A model generated the notes under the pieces. It did not search any database. It saw only the letters and a list, made by a program, of their open reading frames with translations, and was not told the origin of the DNA. From assembly GCA_003602635.1 (NCBI GenBank), contig QQSJ01000061.1, positions 1 through 45,917 on the forward strand: 45,917 bases of DNA, read 5' to 3'. The stretch is from Candidatus Poseidoniales archaeon. GTDB taxonomy: Archaea; Thermoplasmatota; Poseidoniia; Poseidoniales; Poseidoniaceae. Numbering within the stretch: position 1 is the first letter of the stretch; each line of letters opens with the position of its first letter. Positions 8,785 through 17,662 of the stretch are shown one piece after another. The translations under genes and the position numbers were made by a program.

Positions 8785-9144
8785 TCAGAGGGACTCGCTC
8801 GGGCCGTCCCTTGGGGAAGCGAAGGTCTGCTTCACGGTCTCAGCGTCCCGCTCCTCTTCCTCGAGTTGGCGTTGGCGGGCCGGGGCTTTGACGAACTGCA
8901 GCCTCAATTCAGACAGCAAGCCGTCGAGCAACGCATGCGATTTCGCGTCCAAATTCCCTTTCGTTGTGGTTTGCAAGGCTCCGATCAAATCGATGGCTTC
9001 CTTCGCCTCGGGGAGGTTGAATCGGAAGCCGCCCTCGGGATGGGGAAGGTGCCCAAGGTTCAGGAGCGCGGTGCGCTGAAGCATGTGAATCAGTTGAAAC
9101 AGCCGTTCAGTGGACTCGTTGGGAAACGTGGCGTCCATCGGCAT
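8785..9144 (-). CDS. DUF1844-like protein
   Basis: RTALLNLGHLPHPEGGFRFNLPEAKEAIDLIGALQTTTKGNLDAKSHALLDGLLSELRLQFV resembles the DUF1844 pattern. Confidence 0.7.
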   Translation of the reverse strand: MPMDATFPNESTERLFQLIHMLQRTALLNLGHLPHPEGGFRFNLPEAKEAIDLIGALQTTTKGNLDAKSHALLDGLLSELRLQFVKAPARQRQLEEEERDAETVKQTFASPRDGPSESL

Positions 9145-9147
9145 CCC

Positions 9148-10485
9148 TCATTCGAAAATTTCCTCGATCAGCCAATCCGGATCGAAGGGTGTGAGGTCTT
9201 CGTATCCTTGGCCCATGCCTGCGAACACAATCGGGCGTCCGGTGGCGAAGGCGATCGACAAGCCTGCGCCGCCTTTGGCGTCGGTATCGAGTTTGGTCAA
9301 GACGGCCCCGTCAAATTGGAGCATGGACTGGAACATTCGAGCCTGTTCAACCGCGTCGTTGCCCGCCAAACTGTCGCCGACAAAGAGGGTCAGGTGAGGA
9401 TTTGCAACGCGCCTTACCTTGGCGAGTTCGTTCATCAGGTTCGTCTTGTTCTGCATCCTTCCTGCCGTGTCCACCAAGACCACGTCGATGCCTTTGGCCT
9501 TGGCCGAGGCGATGGCGTCGCGTGCGATGGCCGCGCTGTCTCCGCCGCGTTGGCTTGAGATGCAGCGAACGCCGAGGTTCTCGCAATGCTGTTCCAATTG
9601 CTGGATGGCTCCCGCGCGAAAGGTGTCTCCTGCTGCAGCGATGACCGTATGGCCCTGTGCCATCAGCCGATGGGCGAGTTTCGCCGTGGTGGTGGTCTTG
9701 CCCGTGCCGTTGACGCCGACGAGCATGATGACCACGGGGGCGTCGCCGGCCTCGAGGGCTTTCGCGACGGTGGCGTCAAAATCCCAGTATCCTGCTTCGA
9801 GGAGCGAACGGAGCGCACGCTTCAGGCTGGCCTCAAGCACTTTCGCCAAATCCGCACCACGGCGGAGACGTGCGCCGATCAGTTGGTTGCGCAAGGCGTC
9901 GACCACGCCGGTGACGGCGTCCGATGACACGTCCGATTCCAACAGGGCCCATTCGAGTTCTTCGAGCAGGTCGTCCAAGGCCTTGCTTGATTTGATGACG
10001 CGCCCGCCTTCGCTGACCACGCCACCTCCGAGATCGATTCGGATGTCGTCGCCCGATTCGGTGGTCATGTTGGCCTCAACGCTTGATCCGCGAGGTGCTT
10101 GGGCCACCTCCACCAGCTGCCTTCCAGTCGTGGACCGCATCATGCGGAGTTCGACCTTGGGCGCGGCGGGGGCTCGTCGCTTGGGTTTGGGAGCTGGAGT
10201 GGGTTGCGCGACCGGTTCCTCTTCTGGAAGCTCCCAATCGTCCTCCGGGGCCTCCCAATCGTCCTCGGGAGCCTCCCAATCGTCGTCTTCTGGATCGTCC
10301 CAATCCTCCTCGGTTGACGAGGGTGGGGTCGCCGAAGGGGTTTGAGCGGGTTGTGCCTGCGCTTCCTCGCGGGCGCGGAGGGCCGCCTGCGCTTCGTCCG
10401 ATCCGTCCTCGGCCAACATGCCTTCTGCATCGGATGCATCGACCGTTTCCTTGACGCGGCGGCGGAAGCGGTTGAACAGCCCCAT
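9148..10485 (-). CDS. ftsY: Signal recognition particle receptor FtsY
   Basis: VGVNGTGKTTTTAKLAHRL, DTFRAGAIQQLE, DVVLVDTAGRMQNKTNLMNEL, LTKLDTDAKGGAGLSIAFATGRPI; acidic N-terminal repeats. Confidence 0.96.
   Translation of the reverse strand: MGLFNRFRRRVKETVDASDAEGMLAEDGSDEAQAALRAREEAQAQPAQTPSATPPSSTEEDWDDPEDDDWEAPEDDWEAPEDDWELPEEEPVAQPTPAPKPKRRAPAAPKVELRMMRSTTGRQLVEVAQAPRGSSVEANMTTESGDDIRIDLGGGVVSEGGRVIKSSKALDDLLEELEWALLESDVSSDAVTGVVDALRNQLIGARLRRGADLAKVLEASLKRALRSLLEAGYWDFDATVAKALEAGDAPVVIMLVGVNGTGKTTTTAKLAHRLMAQGHTVIAAAGDTFRAGAIQQLEQHCENLGVRCISSQRGGDSAAIARDAIASAKAKGIDVVLVDTAGRMQNKTNLMNELAKVRRVANPHLTLFVGDSLAGNDAVEQARMFQSMLQFDGAVLTKLDTDAKGGAGLSIAFATGRPIVFAGMGQGYEDLTPFDPDWLIEEIFE
10225..10315 (-). 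repeat. Short tandem repeats encoding (D/E)DDWE(A/L)PE in the FtsY N-terminus
   Basis: Repeated 'cctcccaatcgtcctcggg(a/g)g' units (about 24 bp) on the + strand; protein DDDWEAPEDDWEAPEDDWELPEEEP. Confidence 0.8.
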
Positions 10486-10494
10486 GATGTCACC

Positions 10495-11055
10495 TCAGTC
10501 GTCCAACGTCAACTCAGAGCCGAAGCGCCTTCGGCGAGGGGCAGGGGCCCGCTTTGCTTCAGACTCGGGTTCTGGTTCGTCTGGGCTGGTCGTTTCAGCG
10601 GGGGCGGGCTCGGCCTTCGCGTCGCTTTCGATTTTCTCGGCCATGGCGTTGAAGGCGATCGCATGTTGTGCAACCTCCTCCTCCAATTCGCTCATGCGGG
10701 CTTCAAGATCGTTCACGATGCTTTCGAGGTCCTTCTGGCGCTGCTGAGTGACCTCCAATGCACCGGTCCAGGTGCGCTCACCGTACACGCCGCTGCCGAG
10801 ATCAACGATGGAGCGCCCTTCGGCGTCAGAGGGTGCGAGTGGGAGGCTGACGCCGGCCCCGATGCCCACGTGGCCGCTGGCGGTTCCTGCGGTAGCGGAC
10901 TCAAGCAGCGAGGTCAACACCGCTGCGGTTCGGCGGTGGTCTTCGACGACTTCAAGCACGCCTTGCTTGCGGCGATCGAGTTCCTCCAAGCGTTGCCTGC
11001 TGCGCTCAACAATGCGGGCCAGCCGCTGCAATTCAGCACGTGGTTCGGAGGACAC
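10495..11055 (-). CDS. pfdA: Prefoldin alpha subunit-like
   Basis: N- and C-terminal coiled coils around a beta-hairpin core (VSLPLAPSDAEGRSIVDLGSGVYGERTW); directly upstream of ftsY, the common archaeal order. Confidence 0.82.
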   Translation of the reverse strand: MSSEPRAELQRLARIVERSRQRLEELDRRKQGVLEVVEDHRRTAAVLTSLLESATAGTASGHVGIGAGVSLPLAPSDAEGRSIVDLGSGVYGERTWTGALEVTQQRQKDLESIVNDLEARMSELEEEVAQHAIAFNAMAEKIESDAKAEPAPAETTSPDEPEPESEAKRAPAPRRRRFGSELTLDD

Positions 11056-11097
11056 CGACCTTTCCGGGTCGGCCGCCCTTGATGAATGCCGCGACGG

Positions 11098-11367
11098 TCA
11101 TTCTTCTTCCGTAGGTGCGACCGGGCCGCCTGCGGCAGCGATGGCCTCGCGGAAGTGGTGGAGCACGCTGGGCTCTTGGGAGGTGCGGGGATCGATCTCC
11201 GCAACAGAATCCAGGTGGATGGAGCGGCGGGTGACGTTGTGGCGGGATCCCATGATGGAGTACACGCGGTGCTCCGCATCGCCCGCATCAGCGGCGGGGA
11301 GGTCCATCGAGAACGCTTGACGTTGCTGGCCGAAAGGCGCGGTGCCCTTGACGCGGAAGGCCTTCAT
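11098..11367 (-). CDS. rplX: Large-subunit ribosomal protein L18a / LX
   Basis: MKAFRVKGTAPFGQQRQAFSMDLPAADAGDAEHRVYSIMGSRHNVTRRSIHLDSVAEIDP; real start is the internal ATG at 11367. Confidence 0.85.
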   Translation of the reverse strand: MKAFRVKGTAPFGQQRQAFSMDLPAADAGDAEHRVYSIMGSRHNVTRRSIHLDSVAEIDPRTSQEPSVLHHFREAIAAAGGPVAPTEEE

Positions 11368-11467
11368 GAGGCCCGCGACCGGCCGTTCCGTCTTAAACGC
11401 GGCGGCGTGGCATCGCCGGGGGGCTGATAGAGGCAGAGCGTGTGCTGAAGGCGTGCGCGCCGCTCTG

Positions 11468-14374
11468 ATGATCGTCCTGCTCCTCGGCGCAGGGCTTGGT
11501 CCAATGGCTGCGCCCGCCCATGAATCGGGGCTGGTCGTGCTCGAAGTCGAGGAAGGCGTGTGGACCCAAGCCACATGGACGGCCTTGACGGAAGACGGGT
11601 GGTCTCTCCTCCGACTGGCCACATGGACGGAAGCCGTCGTTTGGCACGATGGGGCGAGAGCCCCGCCGGAGGGATTCCTCATGCGCGCCGTGCCGGTGCC
11701 TGACGTCGATGCCTTGGTGGTGGATCAGCCGGTCAGGCTGGTGTTTGAACCTCGTCTGCCCGCTGAGGCGGTCGAACGGTTGGTCGCGGCCGGTGGCCCA
11801 ACGACCGTGGAACCGAACATGCGTGGCGTTCAAACCGTCATGGTGCCCTTTCACCCCACCCAACAACACTGGCCTGGCCTGCAACAAATCGAACCCGTCC
11901 TCCACACCGAGTCCCGGAACGACCGAGGCGCTGGCTTGCTACAATCCGGATCACAAAGCGACTTCCCATTGTGGGCGCTTGGTTTCAACGGAAGCGGCGT
12001 GGTGCTGGCCACCGCCGACAGCGGACTGGACATGGATCACGCTTGTTTCCGACAGGGAACGGACGTGATTGGAACACCGGGGCCTGACCACAGAAAGGTG
12101 GTCTTGCTCAACACCACCCTCGATGACGGGGACACACCCGGTCACAGCGATTACCGCCATGGGACCCACACCGCCGGCACGCTCGGATGTGAGCCAGTGG
12201 ACTGGAACCGTTCCAACGCGCCCGGCGAAGGGGTTTCGTTGGCGCATGGTGCTCGCCTCGTCGTCGCCGACATCGTTGATGCCAGTGGGTGGTCTCCGCC
12301 TTCGTTCGACGCCCTGTTGTCGGAAGCTGCGCTGCAGGGAGCCGTCATTCACGCCCACTCATGGGGCGATGACACAACGGAATACACGGCCAGGAGTGAG
12401 GCGCTTGATCGGTGGTCGTTGGAACACCCTTGGACCCTGGCGTTCATTGCACCGGGCAACGGTGGACAGGTGCTTGAGCCTGCCAATGCCCTCAACGCGG
12501 TGGCGGTTGGAGCCACGACGGTGGGCACCCCTGACGAGCGGTGGGTCGGTTCGCCTGAAGGTCCGACGGTGTTTGGCACCGATGGCATTGGTCTCCTTGT
12601 GCCCGGAGCGCACATCGTCTCCGCGAAAGCCGACGGAGATCCGAACAGCATGAACGGGGATTGGCGGGGTTCCAGCGGCACGAGCATGGCGACGCCCATG
12701 GCGGCCGCTGCGGCCGGTGTGCTGCAACAGATGATCGAGGACGGCGTGCTGCACGGCGGCTCGCCCAGTGAAGCGACCCTCAACCTCACCGCACACGCCC
12801 CGATGTGGGCGAGCCCGGACCCTTCTGGCCTGGCTTGGGCGTCCGATGGATGGACGCCGTCGGGCCCCATGCTGCGCGCAGCCTTGTCGCTAAGCGCCGA
12901 ACCGCTTCCCCCGGAACACGCCAACGGAGGAGCGGGGCCGGGAGGATTGAGCAACGCTCACGACGGATGGGGTCAACCACGGCTGGAGCGGTTGCTCGCG
13001 CCCACCCAGATCGATGGAGCGTGGGATTTGACGCCGCATGTGTTCCTTCACGACGCGTACCGGCTTCATGCCGGAACGCCACAAAGCCTGCTTGGCGAAC
13101 GTCTGAACCTCACTGGGAACACCGATCGTCTCGGTGAAGCCCCATGGAACGGTTCCGGGGCCGTGGGGCCTTTCCTCGCCGAAGGGGACCGTTACCAACG
13201 GACGTTTGACCTCCGACCGGGAGAGGACCTCGACGTGCGGTTGGCCTACCCTTCGCTGGGCGGTCAAGCCGTGGATGACCTCGTGCTCTACGTTCACTTG
13301 GACGACGGTCATACAGCGGCGTCGGGGATTGATTTCGGAGGGGCTTCCGTGTTGAGTGACGACGTCCCATCGCCTGAACGGTCAAACGAAACGCTGCGTG
13401 GAATCCACATCAACTCGGACGATCTTGGCAACGCCACGTCGGCGACGGTGGAGGTTGTCGCTCGCCACGTGGTGCCAGGAAACAGCCCGGGTGCTTTGGG
13501 TGCAGACGGGGATCGCATCGGTTTCGCACTGGCCGTCATGGGGGTGGAACGGGCGCCGCCGGGGCCACAAGACCTCGATGAAGACGGTGTCCTTGACCCA
13601 CTTGACGCGTGTGCGTCAGAACCCGCAGGGGCCGTCGATCTCGACGGCGACGGATGCCCTGACGACCGTGACATGGACGGCATCGACGACGTGGATGATG
13701 CGTGCCCGGACGAAGATGCTCGCCCGGCGGACGGCAACGCCGACGGATGCCTCGACGATTCTGATGCGGACGGCGTCGCCGATCACCTGGATGCTTGCCC
13801 GGCCACCACGGCTGACCCTGCATGGCCCACGAGGGCCGATGGATGCAGGCCCGCGGATGTTGTGCCCGTGGTGGAAGCATCGTTCCCCCAACCCAATCTT
13901 GCTCCTGACCAAGCGTTGGAAGTGGTGGTGATGGTGCGTGACGCCGACGGTGACGGGGGCGAACTTCTCGCCTCGTTGGTCGTTGACGGCGTGCCCCTCC
14001 CGGGCAGCCACATGCACGCCAACGGCACAGGACACCACATCCTCGTCTGGAACGCGACGGTATGGGCCGTGCCTTGGGTCGAGAACGGTTCGCTGGTGGA
14101 CGTGATCTTGACCTTCGAAACGTCGAACGCATCGCCGGAAGCGACGCTTGAGGTGGCCATGCCTGTGGGGGGCGTGCGTACCGTCGTCCTCCACCCTCCG
14201 CCTTCTGCCCCAAGCGAGGATATGTCGCCGTCCTTCCGACCGGCTCTCTTGGCTGGGCTGCTTTTGCTGCTTCTTGTGGCGTTGATTCGGTGGCGTGAGC
14301 CGCCTGAACGGGACCCTGCGGGACCACGCGACCCCTTTGTCACCTCGTCGAGGCCTCGAAAATCAGAAGAGTGA
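11468..14374 (+). CDS. Secreted subtilisin-family (S8) serine protease with TSP3-like Ca-binding repeats and C-terminal TM
   Basis: Signal-like MIVLLLGAGLGPMAAPA; catalytic D (ATADSGLDMDH), H (YRHGTHTAGTL), S (GSSGTSMATPMAAAAAGVL); DLDEDGVLDPLDAC... repeats; C-terminal TM PALLAGLLLLLLVALIRWR. Confidence 0.9.
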   Translation: MIVLLLGAGLGPMAAPAHESGLVVLEVEEGVWTQATWTALTEDGWSLLRLATWTEAVVWHDGARAPPEGFLMRAVPVPDVDALVVDQPVRLVFEPRLPAEAVERLVAAGGPTTVEPNMRGVQTVMVPFHPTQQHWPGLQQIEPVLHTESRNDRGAGLLQSGSQSDFPLWALGFNGSGVVLATADSGLDMDHACFRQGTDVIGTPGPDHRKVVLLNTTLDDGDTPGHSDYRHGTHTAGTLGCEPVDWNRSNAPGEGVSLAHGARLVVADIVDASGWSPPSFDALLSEAALQGAVIHAHSWGDDTTEYTARSEALDRWSLEHPWTLAFIAPGNGGQVLEPANALNAVAVGATTVGTPDERWVGSPEGPTVFGTDGIGLLVPGAHIVSAKADGDPNSMNGDWRGSSGTSMATPMAAAAAGVLQQMIEDGVLHGGSPSEATLNLTAHAPMWASPDPSGLAWASDGWTPSGPMLRAALSLSAEPLPPEHANGGAGPGGLSNAHDGWGQPRLERLLAPTQIDGAWDLTPHVFLHDAYRLHAGTPQSLLGERLNLTGNTDRLGEAPWNGSGAVGPFLAEGDRYQRTFDLRPGEDLDVRLAYPSLGGQAVDDLVLYVHLDDGHTAASGIDFGGASVLSDDVPSPERSNETLRGIHINSDDLGNATSATVEVVARHVVPGNSPGALGADGDRIGFALAVMGVERAPPGPQDLDEDGVLDPLDACASEPAGAVDLDGDGCPDDRDMDGIDDVDDACPDEDARPADGNADGCLDDSDADGVADHLDACPATTADPAWPTRADGCRPADVVPVVEASFPQPNLAPDQALEVVVMVRDADGDGGELLASLVVDGVPLPGSHMHANGTGHHILVWNATVWAVPWVENGSLVDVILTFETSNASPEATLEVAMPVGGVRTVVLHPPPSAPSEDMSPSFRPALLAGLLLLLLVALIRWREPPERDPAGPRDPFVTSSRPRKSEE

Positions 14375-14443
14375 GTCCACCTTTGTCAGGGTGAACCTTG
14401 AAGTCCGGACGCGCAGTCGAGGAACCATAGGACGCTGGATACA

Positions 14444-15448
14444 ATGAGCGAACGACTGTACATCGGCATTGACCTCGGCACGTACCAATCGACCATCGCA
14501 TCGAGCTCCGGCACCATCCACACTGTGGAAACCGTCGTCGGCCGACCCAAGGACCCGGTGGCCCGAAACATGCTCAAGCGTGACGTGCTTTTTGGCGCTG
14601 ATGCGCTCAAGCACAAGATGTCCTGCGACCTGTACCGGCCGATGGCCAAGGGCGTGACGCAAGACGATGAAGCCAACCTGGCGGCCGCGAAGGCCTTCAT
14701 GGGCCACCTCATCGAAACGATGGACCCCGAAGAGTACGACGAAGTCGTTGGCGTGGTGTGCTCGCCCTCCCACGTTTCCTTCACGGACAAGTCCAACCTT
14801 GTCGCCACCCTCCGTGGCCAAGTGAACGCCATCATGGTCGTGAGCGAACCCTTCGCCACCGCCTACGGAATCGGTGAATTCCACGGCACCATCGTCGTGG
14901 ACATTGGTGCAGGCACCACCGACATCGCTCGCCTCTACGGGACCTTCCCCAACGACGACGACCAGATCAGCATCGCCGAAGCCGGCGACTGGCTCGACCT
15001 CCACCTCATGGAACTGATTCGCAAGAAGTTCACCGGCGCTCAAGTCACGAAGGACATGGTTCGCCGCTGGAAGGAAGAGTCGTCGTACGTGGGCGGCGAA
15101 GCCCGTGAAGTCCTCGTCTCCCTCTCCGTCGAAGGCAAGCAACAGCGTGTCGACATCGGCGACCTCATCGGTGAAGCATGCGAAGCGCTTGTGCCCCTCC
15201 TCGGAAACGGCATCAAGAAGACGGTCGCTGGCGCCGACCCGGAATACCAGGAAACGTTCCGCCAGAACATCATCCTCTCTGGTGGCGGCTCCCTCATCGA
15301 GGGCATCGCTGACCGCTTGGCTGCGGAGATCGCCGACATCGGAAACGTCGCTGTTCGCTGCGTCGAAGAGCCGATTGACAAGGTCGCCGTTGGCGCTGTG
15401 GCGCTCGCGCAGGACATGCCCGAAGACATGTTCACCTCCATCGAGTGA
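14444..15448 (+). CDS. MamK-like bacterial-type actin (filament-forming ATPase)
   Basis: Phosphate 1 LYIGIDLGTYQSTIASSSG; VVGRPKD; VVSEPFATAYGIGEFHGTIVVDIGAGTTDIA; EYQETFRQNIILSGGGSLIEGIADRL; closest recalled family pattern is MamK. Confidence 0.85.
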   Translation: MSERLYIGIDLGTYQSTIASSSGTIHTVETVVGRPKDPVARNMLKRDVLFGADALKHKMSCDLYRPMAKGVTQDDEANLAAAKAFMGHLIETMDPEEYDEVVGVVCSPSHVSFTDKSNLVATLRGQVNAIMVVSEPFATAYGIGEFHGTIVVDIGAGTTDIARLYGTFPNDDDQISIAEAGDWLDLHLMELIRKKFTGAQVTKDMVRRWKEESSYVGGEAREVLVSLSVEGKQQRVDIGDLIGEACEALVPLLGNGIKKTVAGADPEYQETFRQNIILSGGGSLIEGIADRLAAEIADIGNVAVRCVEEPIDKVAVGAVALAQDMPEDMFTSIE

Positions 15449-15510
15449 CGGCGCCGCCGTTTTGCTCGGACAACGCAGGCCCTCAGGGGCTCGATTGAAG
15501 GAAGGTTCAA

Positions 15511-16788
15511 GTGCGGTTCGACGGGCTTCACGCTCACATGTCGTCCAGCGAAGCCGTTTCGACTCGTGGGACCCCAAGTGCTCGTGAGGAGCGTGCTGCC
15601 CTCGAAGGCATGCTCCGTGGGTATCCCGTGGAGCAATTGGTCGAGGAGGTCATGACCGCCTGGGAGGAACTTGCGGAACGAAACGACGAGGTCGTTGAAG
15701 CCAAGCAGCGCCTTCGGGTCATGGAACTTGATTTGGCAGAGCGGGCCGACGAGGTGGCTCCTGAAGTCAAGCGACTGAAGGAAGTCGAACAAGTCGCCAG
15801 CGAAGCGCAGGCCCGCATCGTCCACCTGGAGCGTTTGCTTGAGGACGCGAGAGAGGAAGCGGCCATGCATGCGGCCTCCGCCTCGGCCGAGGAACGAGCA
15901 AGGCTCACCGCTGAAGTGGAACGGCTTGGCGCCTTGTGCGAGGACCAAGACGAAGTCATCGGTGAAATGGAAGAGCGGGTGGAACGGATGGTCGTCGCAC
16001 TGGAGCGGGCGGCTGACGCGGGCTTGACCTCGGTCACCGCAGACGAAGTTCGACGTTTGAAGCAACTCAACGAAGAAGCGCAAAGCGCCCTGGCCGGCGA
16101 ACAAGCCAGCGTTCGCAGCCTCGAAGAGGAACGGCAGCGCCTTCGTGACATCGCCGACCGGCTCCGTGGATTGATCGACGTCCGAGACCAACGGCTCGCC
16201 GAACTCGAGGATCAGGTCGAGCGCGTCATGAGTGGCCCCAAGTCCATCTCAGCTGAACACGATTACCTCGTTGAGCAAATCGAGGACCTCAAGCGCCGTC
16301 TCCTCGAACGAAACCGCGAGTACGAATCGCTCCGACGCCGTGAGCGGCGCCTCCACAACGACGTGTTTGAGCGCGACGAGCGGTTGCAGCAGATGACGCT
16401 CACCATGACCGACCTCGAAGCGGCCTTGCAGGACCGTACCGCAGAACTGCGGGACCTCGAAACGCGCGCCAGCGACGCAGAAGACGAAGTGGCACGCCAG
16501 CGACGTGGTGAGCGCACCCGTGAAGTCGTGGGCAAGGCCTTCTCCGACACGCTCGGACTCGTTCGAGGTCACGATCAGCGTGAAGCCGCGCGTGCTGCGT
16601 ATGCTGACGCTCCAGACGTTGAGCGGCGCATCAGCAGCCCGACCGTCGAAGACATGCAGGACCTCGCTCAGGGCGGCCAACTCGATCTTGACGTGGACGT
16701 CGAAGCCGTTCCCGTCGGTGAAGCGCTTGACGAGGATCGTCCTCCCGCCCCCGGCGGCAAAGGCGACCCTGTGGTTTACGACGAGTGA
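15511..16788 (+). CDS. Long coiled-coil protein (start 15511 GTG or 15538 ATG)
   Basis: Extended heptad-rich Glu/Arg/Leu sequence (EELAERNDEVVEAKQRLRVMELDLAERADEVAPEVKRLKEVEQ...), same strand 62 bp after the actin gene. Confidence 0.8.
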   Translation: MRFDGLHAHMSSSEAVSTRGTPSAREERAALEGMLRGYPVEQLVEEVMTAWEELAERNDEVVEAKQRLRVMELDLAERADEVAPEVKRLKEVEQVASEAQARIVHLERLLEDAREEAAMHAASASAEERARLTAEVERLGALCEDQDEVIGEMEERVERMVVALERAADAGLTSVTADEVRRLKQLNEEAQSALAGEQASVRSLEEERQRLRDIADRLRGLIDVRDQRLAELEDQVERVMSGPKSISAEHDYLVEQIEDLKRRLLERNREYESLRRRERRLHNDVFERDERLQQMTLTMTDLEAALQDRTAELRDLETRASDAEDEVARQRRGERTREVVGKAFSDTLGLVRGHDQREAARAAYADAPDVERRISSPTVEDMQDLAQGGQLDLDVDVEAVPVGEALDEDRPPAPGGKGDPVVYDE

Positions 16789-17594
16789 GCGGTCAGTCCG
16801 CTCAGCACATCGTCCAGTGCGTGGATCAATTCCGTCGTGTCCGCCGTCTCTTCGATCAACGTCCCGGTCACGACCCAGTCTGCTCCCGCGGCAACGGCCG
16901 TAGCGGCCGCGGCACCGTCGCGCAGTCCGCCACCGACCATCAAGGTCAGTCCGTCCACGTCACGTGCAGCGCGAATGAGCTCGGGGCTGACGGGAGCATC
17001 GGCCCCCGAGCCAGCCTCCAGATAGAGCAACTGGAATCCATACATGGAGGCCGTCAAGGCATTGGCTTTGACGCGGTCCGCGTCGCCGGCCTCCACGAGG
17101 TCCGCTTGGCCGACGCGGCCCACTTCGCCTCCCGGGGCCATCACGAGGTAGCCGGTCGGGACGGTGTCGATTCCAAACGCGGCGATGTGGGGGGCTCCGC
17201 GGACTTGTTCTGTGATGAGGAATCGAGGGTCTGTGCTGTTCATGAGCATCATGAACAGGATGCCGTCGGCGGCCGGTGAAAGGGCGTGAGCGCCTCCGGG
17301 AAAGAGGACGACCGGAACGCGCCACGTGTCTTCGTTCCCCTCGGGATTTTGCGAGGCGGCCATGGCCGCAAGGTCGAGGGCGTCCTGAATGGCGGTGCAC
17401 GTGGCGTGCACAACCTCGTTTGGCGTGTCGGTCGAACCACCCACAAGGATGAGTTGTGTGCCGCGTTCGACGGCAACAAGGGCCCTTCGTGCAGCGATTT
17501 CGACGTCCTGCTTGCCTGGGTCGATCAACAGGGCGTGGCGGGGCCCGACCTTTGCCGTCACGTGAGCCAACACATCGCCGTGCTCTGAACGCAT
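16776..17594 (-). CDS. Geranylgeranylglyceryl phosphate synthase family
   Basis: HALLIDPGKQDVE, LILVGGSTDT, VVLFPGGAHALSPAADGILFMMLMNSTDPRFLI, LYLEAGSGADAPV, MVGGGLRDG; start at the internal ATG 17594. Confidence 0.9.
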   Translation of the reverse strand: MRSEHGDVLAHVTAKVGPRHALLIDPGKQDVEIAARRALVAVERGTQLILVGGSTDTPNEVVHATCTAIQDALDLAAMAASQNPEGNEDTWRVPVVLFPGGAHALSPAADGILFMMLMNSTDPRFLITEQVRGAPHIAAFGIDTVPTGYLVMAPGGEVGRVGQADLVEAGDADRVKANALTASMYGFQLLYLEAGSGADAPVSPELIRAARDVDGLTLMVGGGLRDGAAAATAVAAGADWVVTGTLIEETADTTELIHALDDVLSGLTAHSS

Positions 17595-17662
17595 CTCGAC
17601 CGGTTGAACCACGGGACAGAGGACGATAGCCGTTGCCGACGCAACCACCACGATGAAACCCA

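Noticed and set aside
8380-9558. 392-aa plus-strand ORF
   Set aside because: Antisense across three well-supported minus-strand genes (receiver/EF-hand, DUF1844-like, ftsY).
10225-10315. CRISPR-like short repeats
   Set aside because: Direct tandem in-frame repeats without spacers, encoding acidic DDWEAPE units of FtsY.
13536-14327. 263-aa minus-strand Arg/Pro-rich ORF
   Set aside because: Antisense to the subtilase C-terminus; composition artefact.
14363-15577. 404-aa minus-strand ORF
   Set aside because: Mirror of the actin gene; no recognisable domain.
14444-16788. Magnetosome gene cluster
   Set aside because: Only the actin resembles a Mam protein; no MamB/M/E/O/A-like genes are present in the window.
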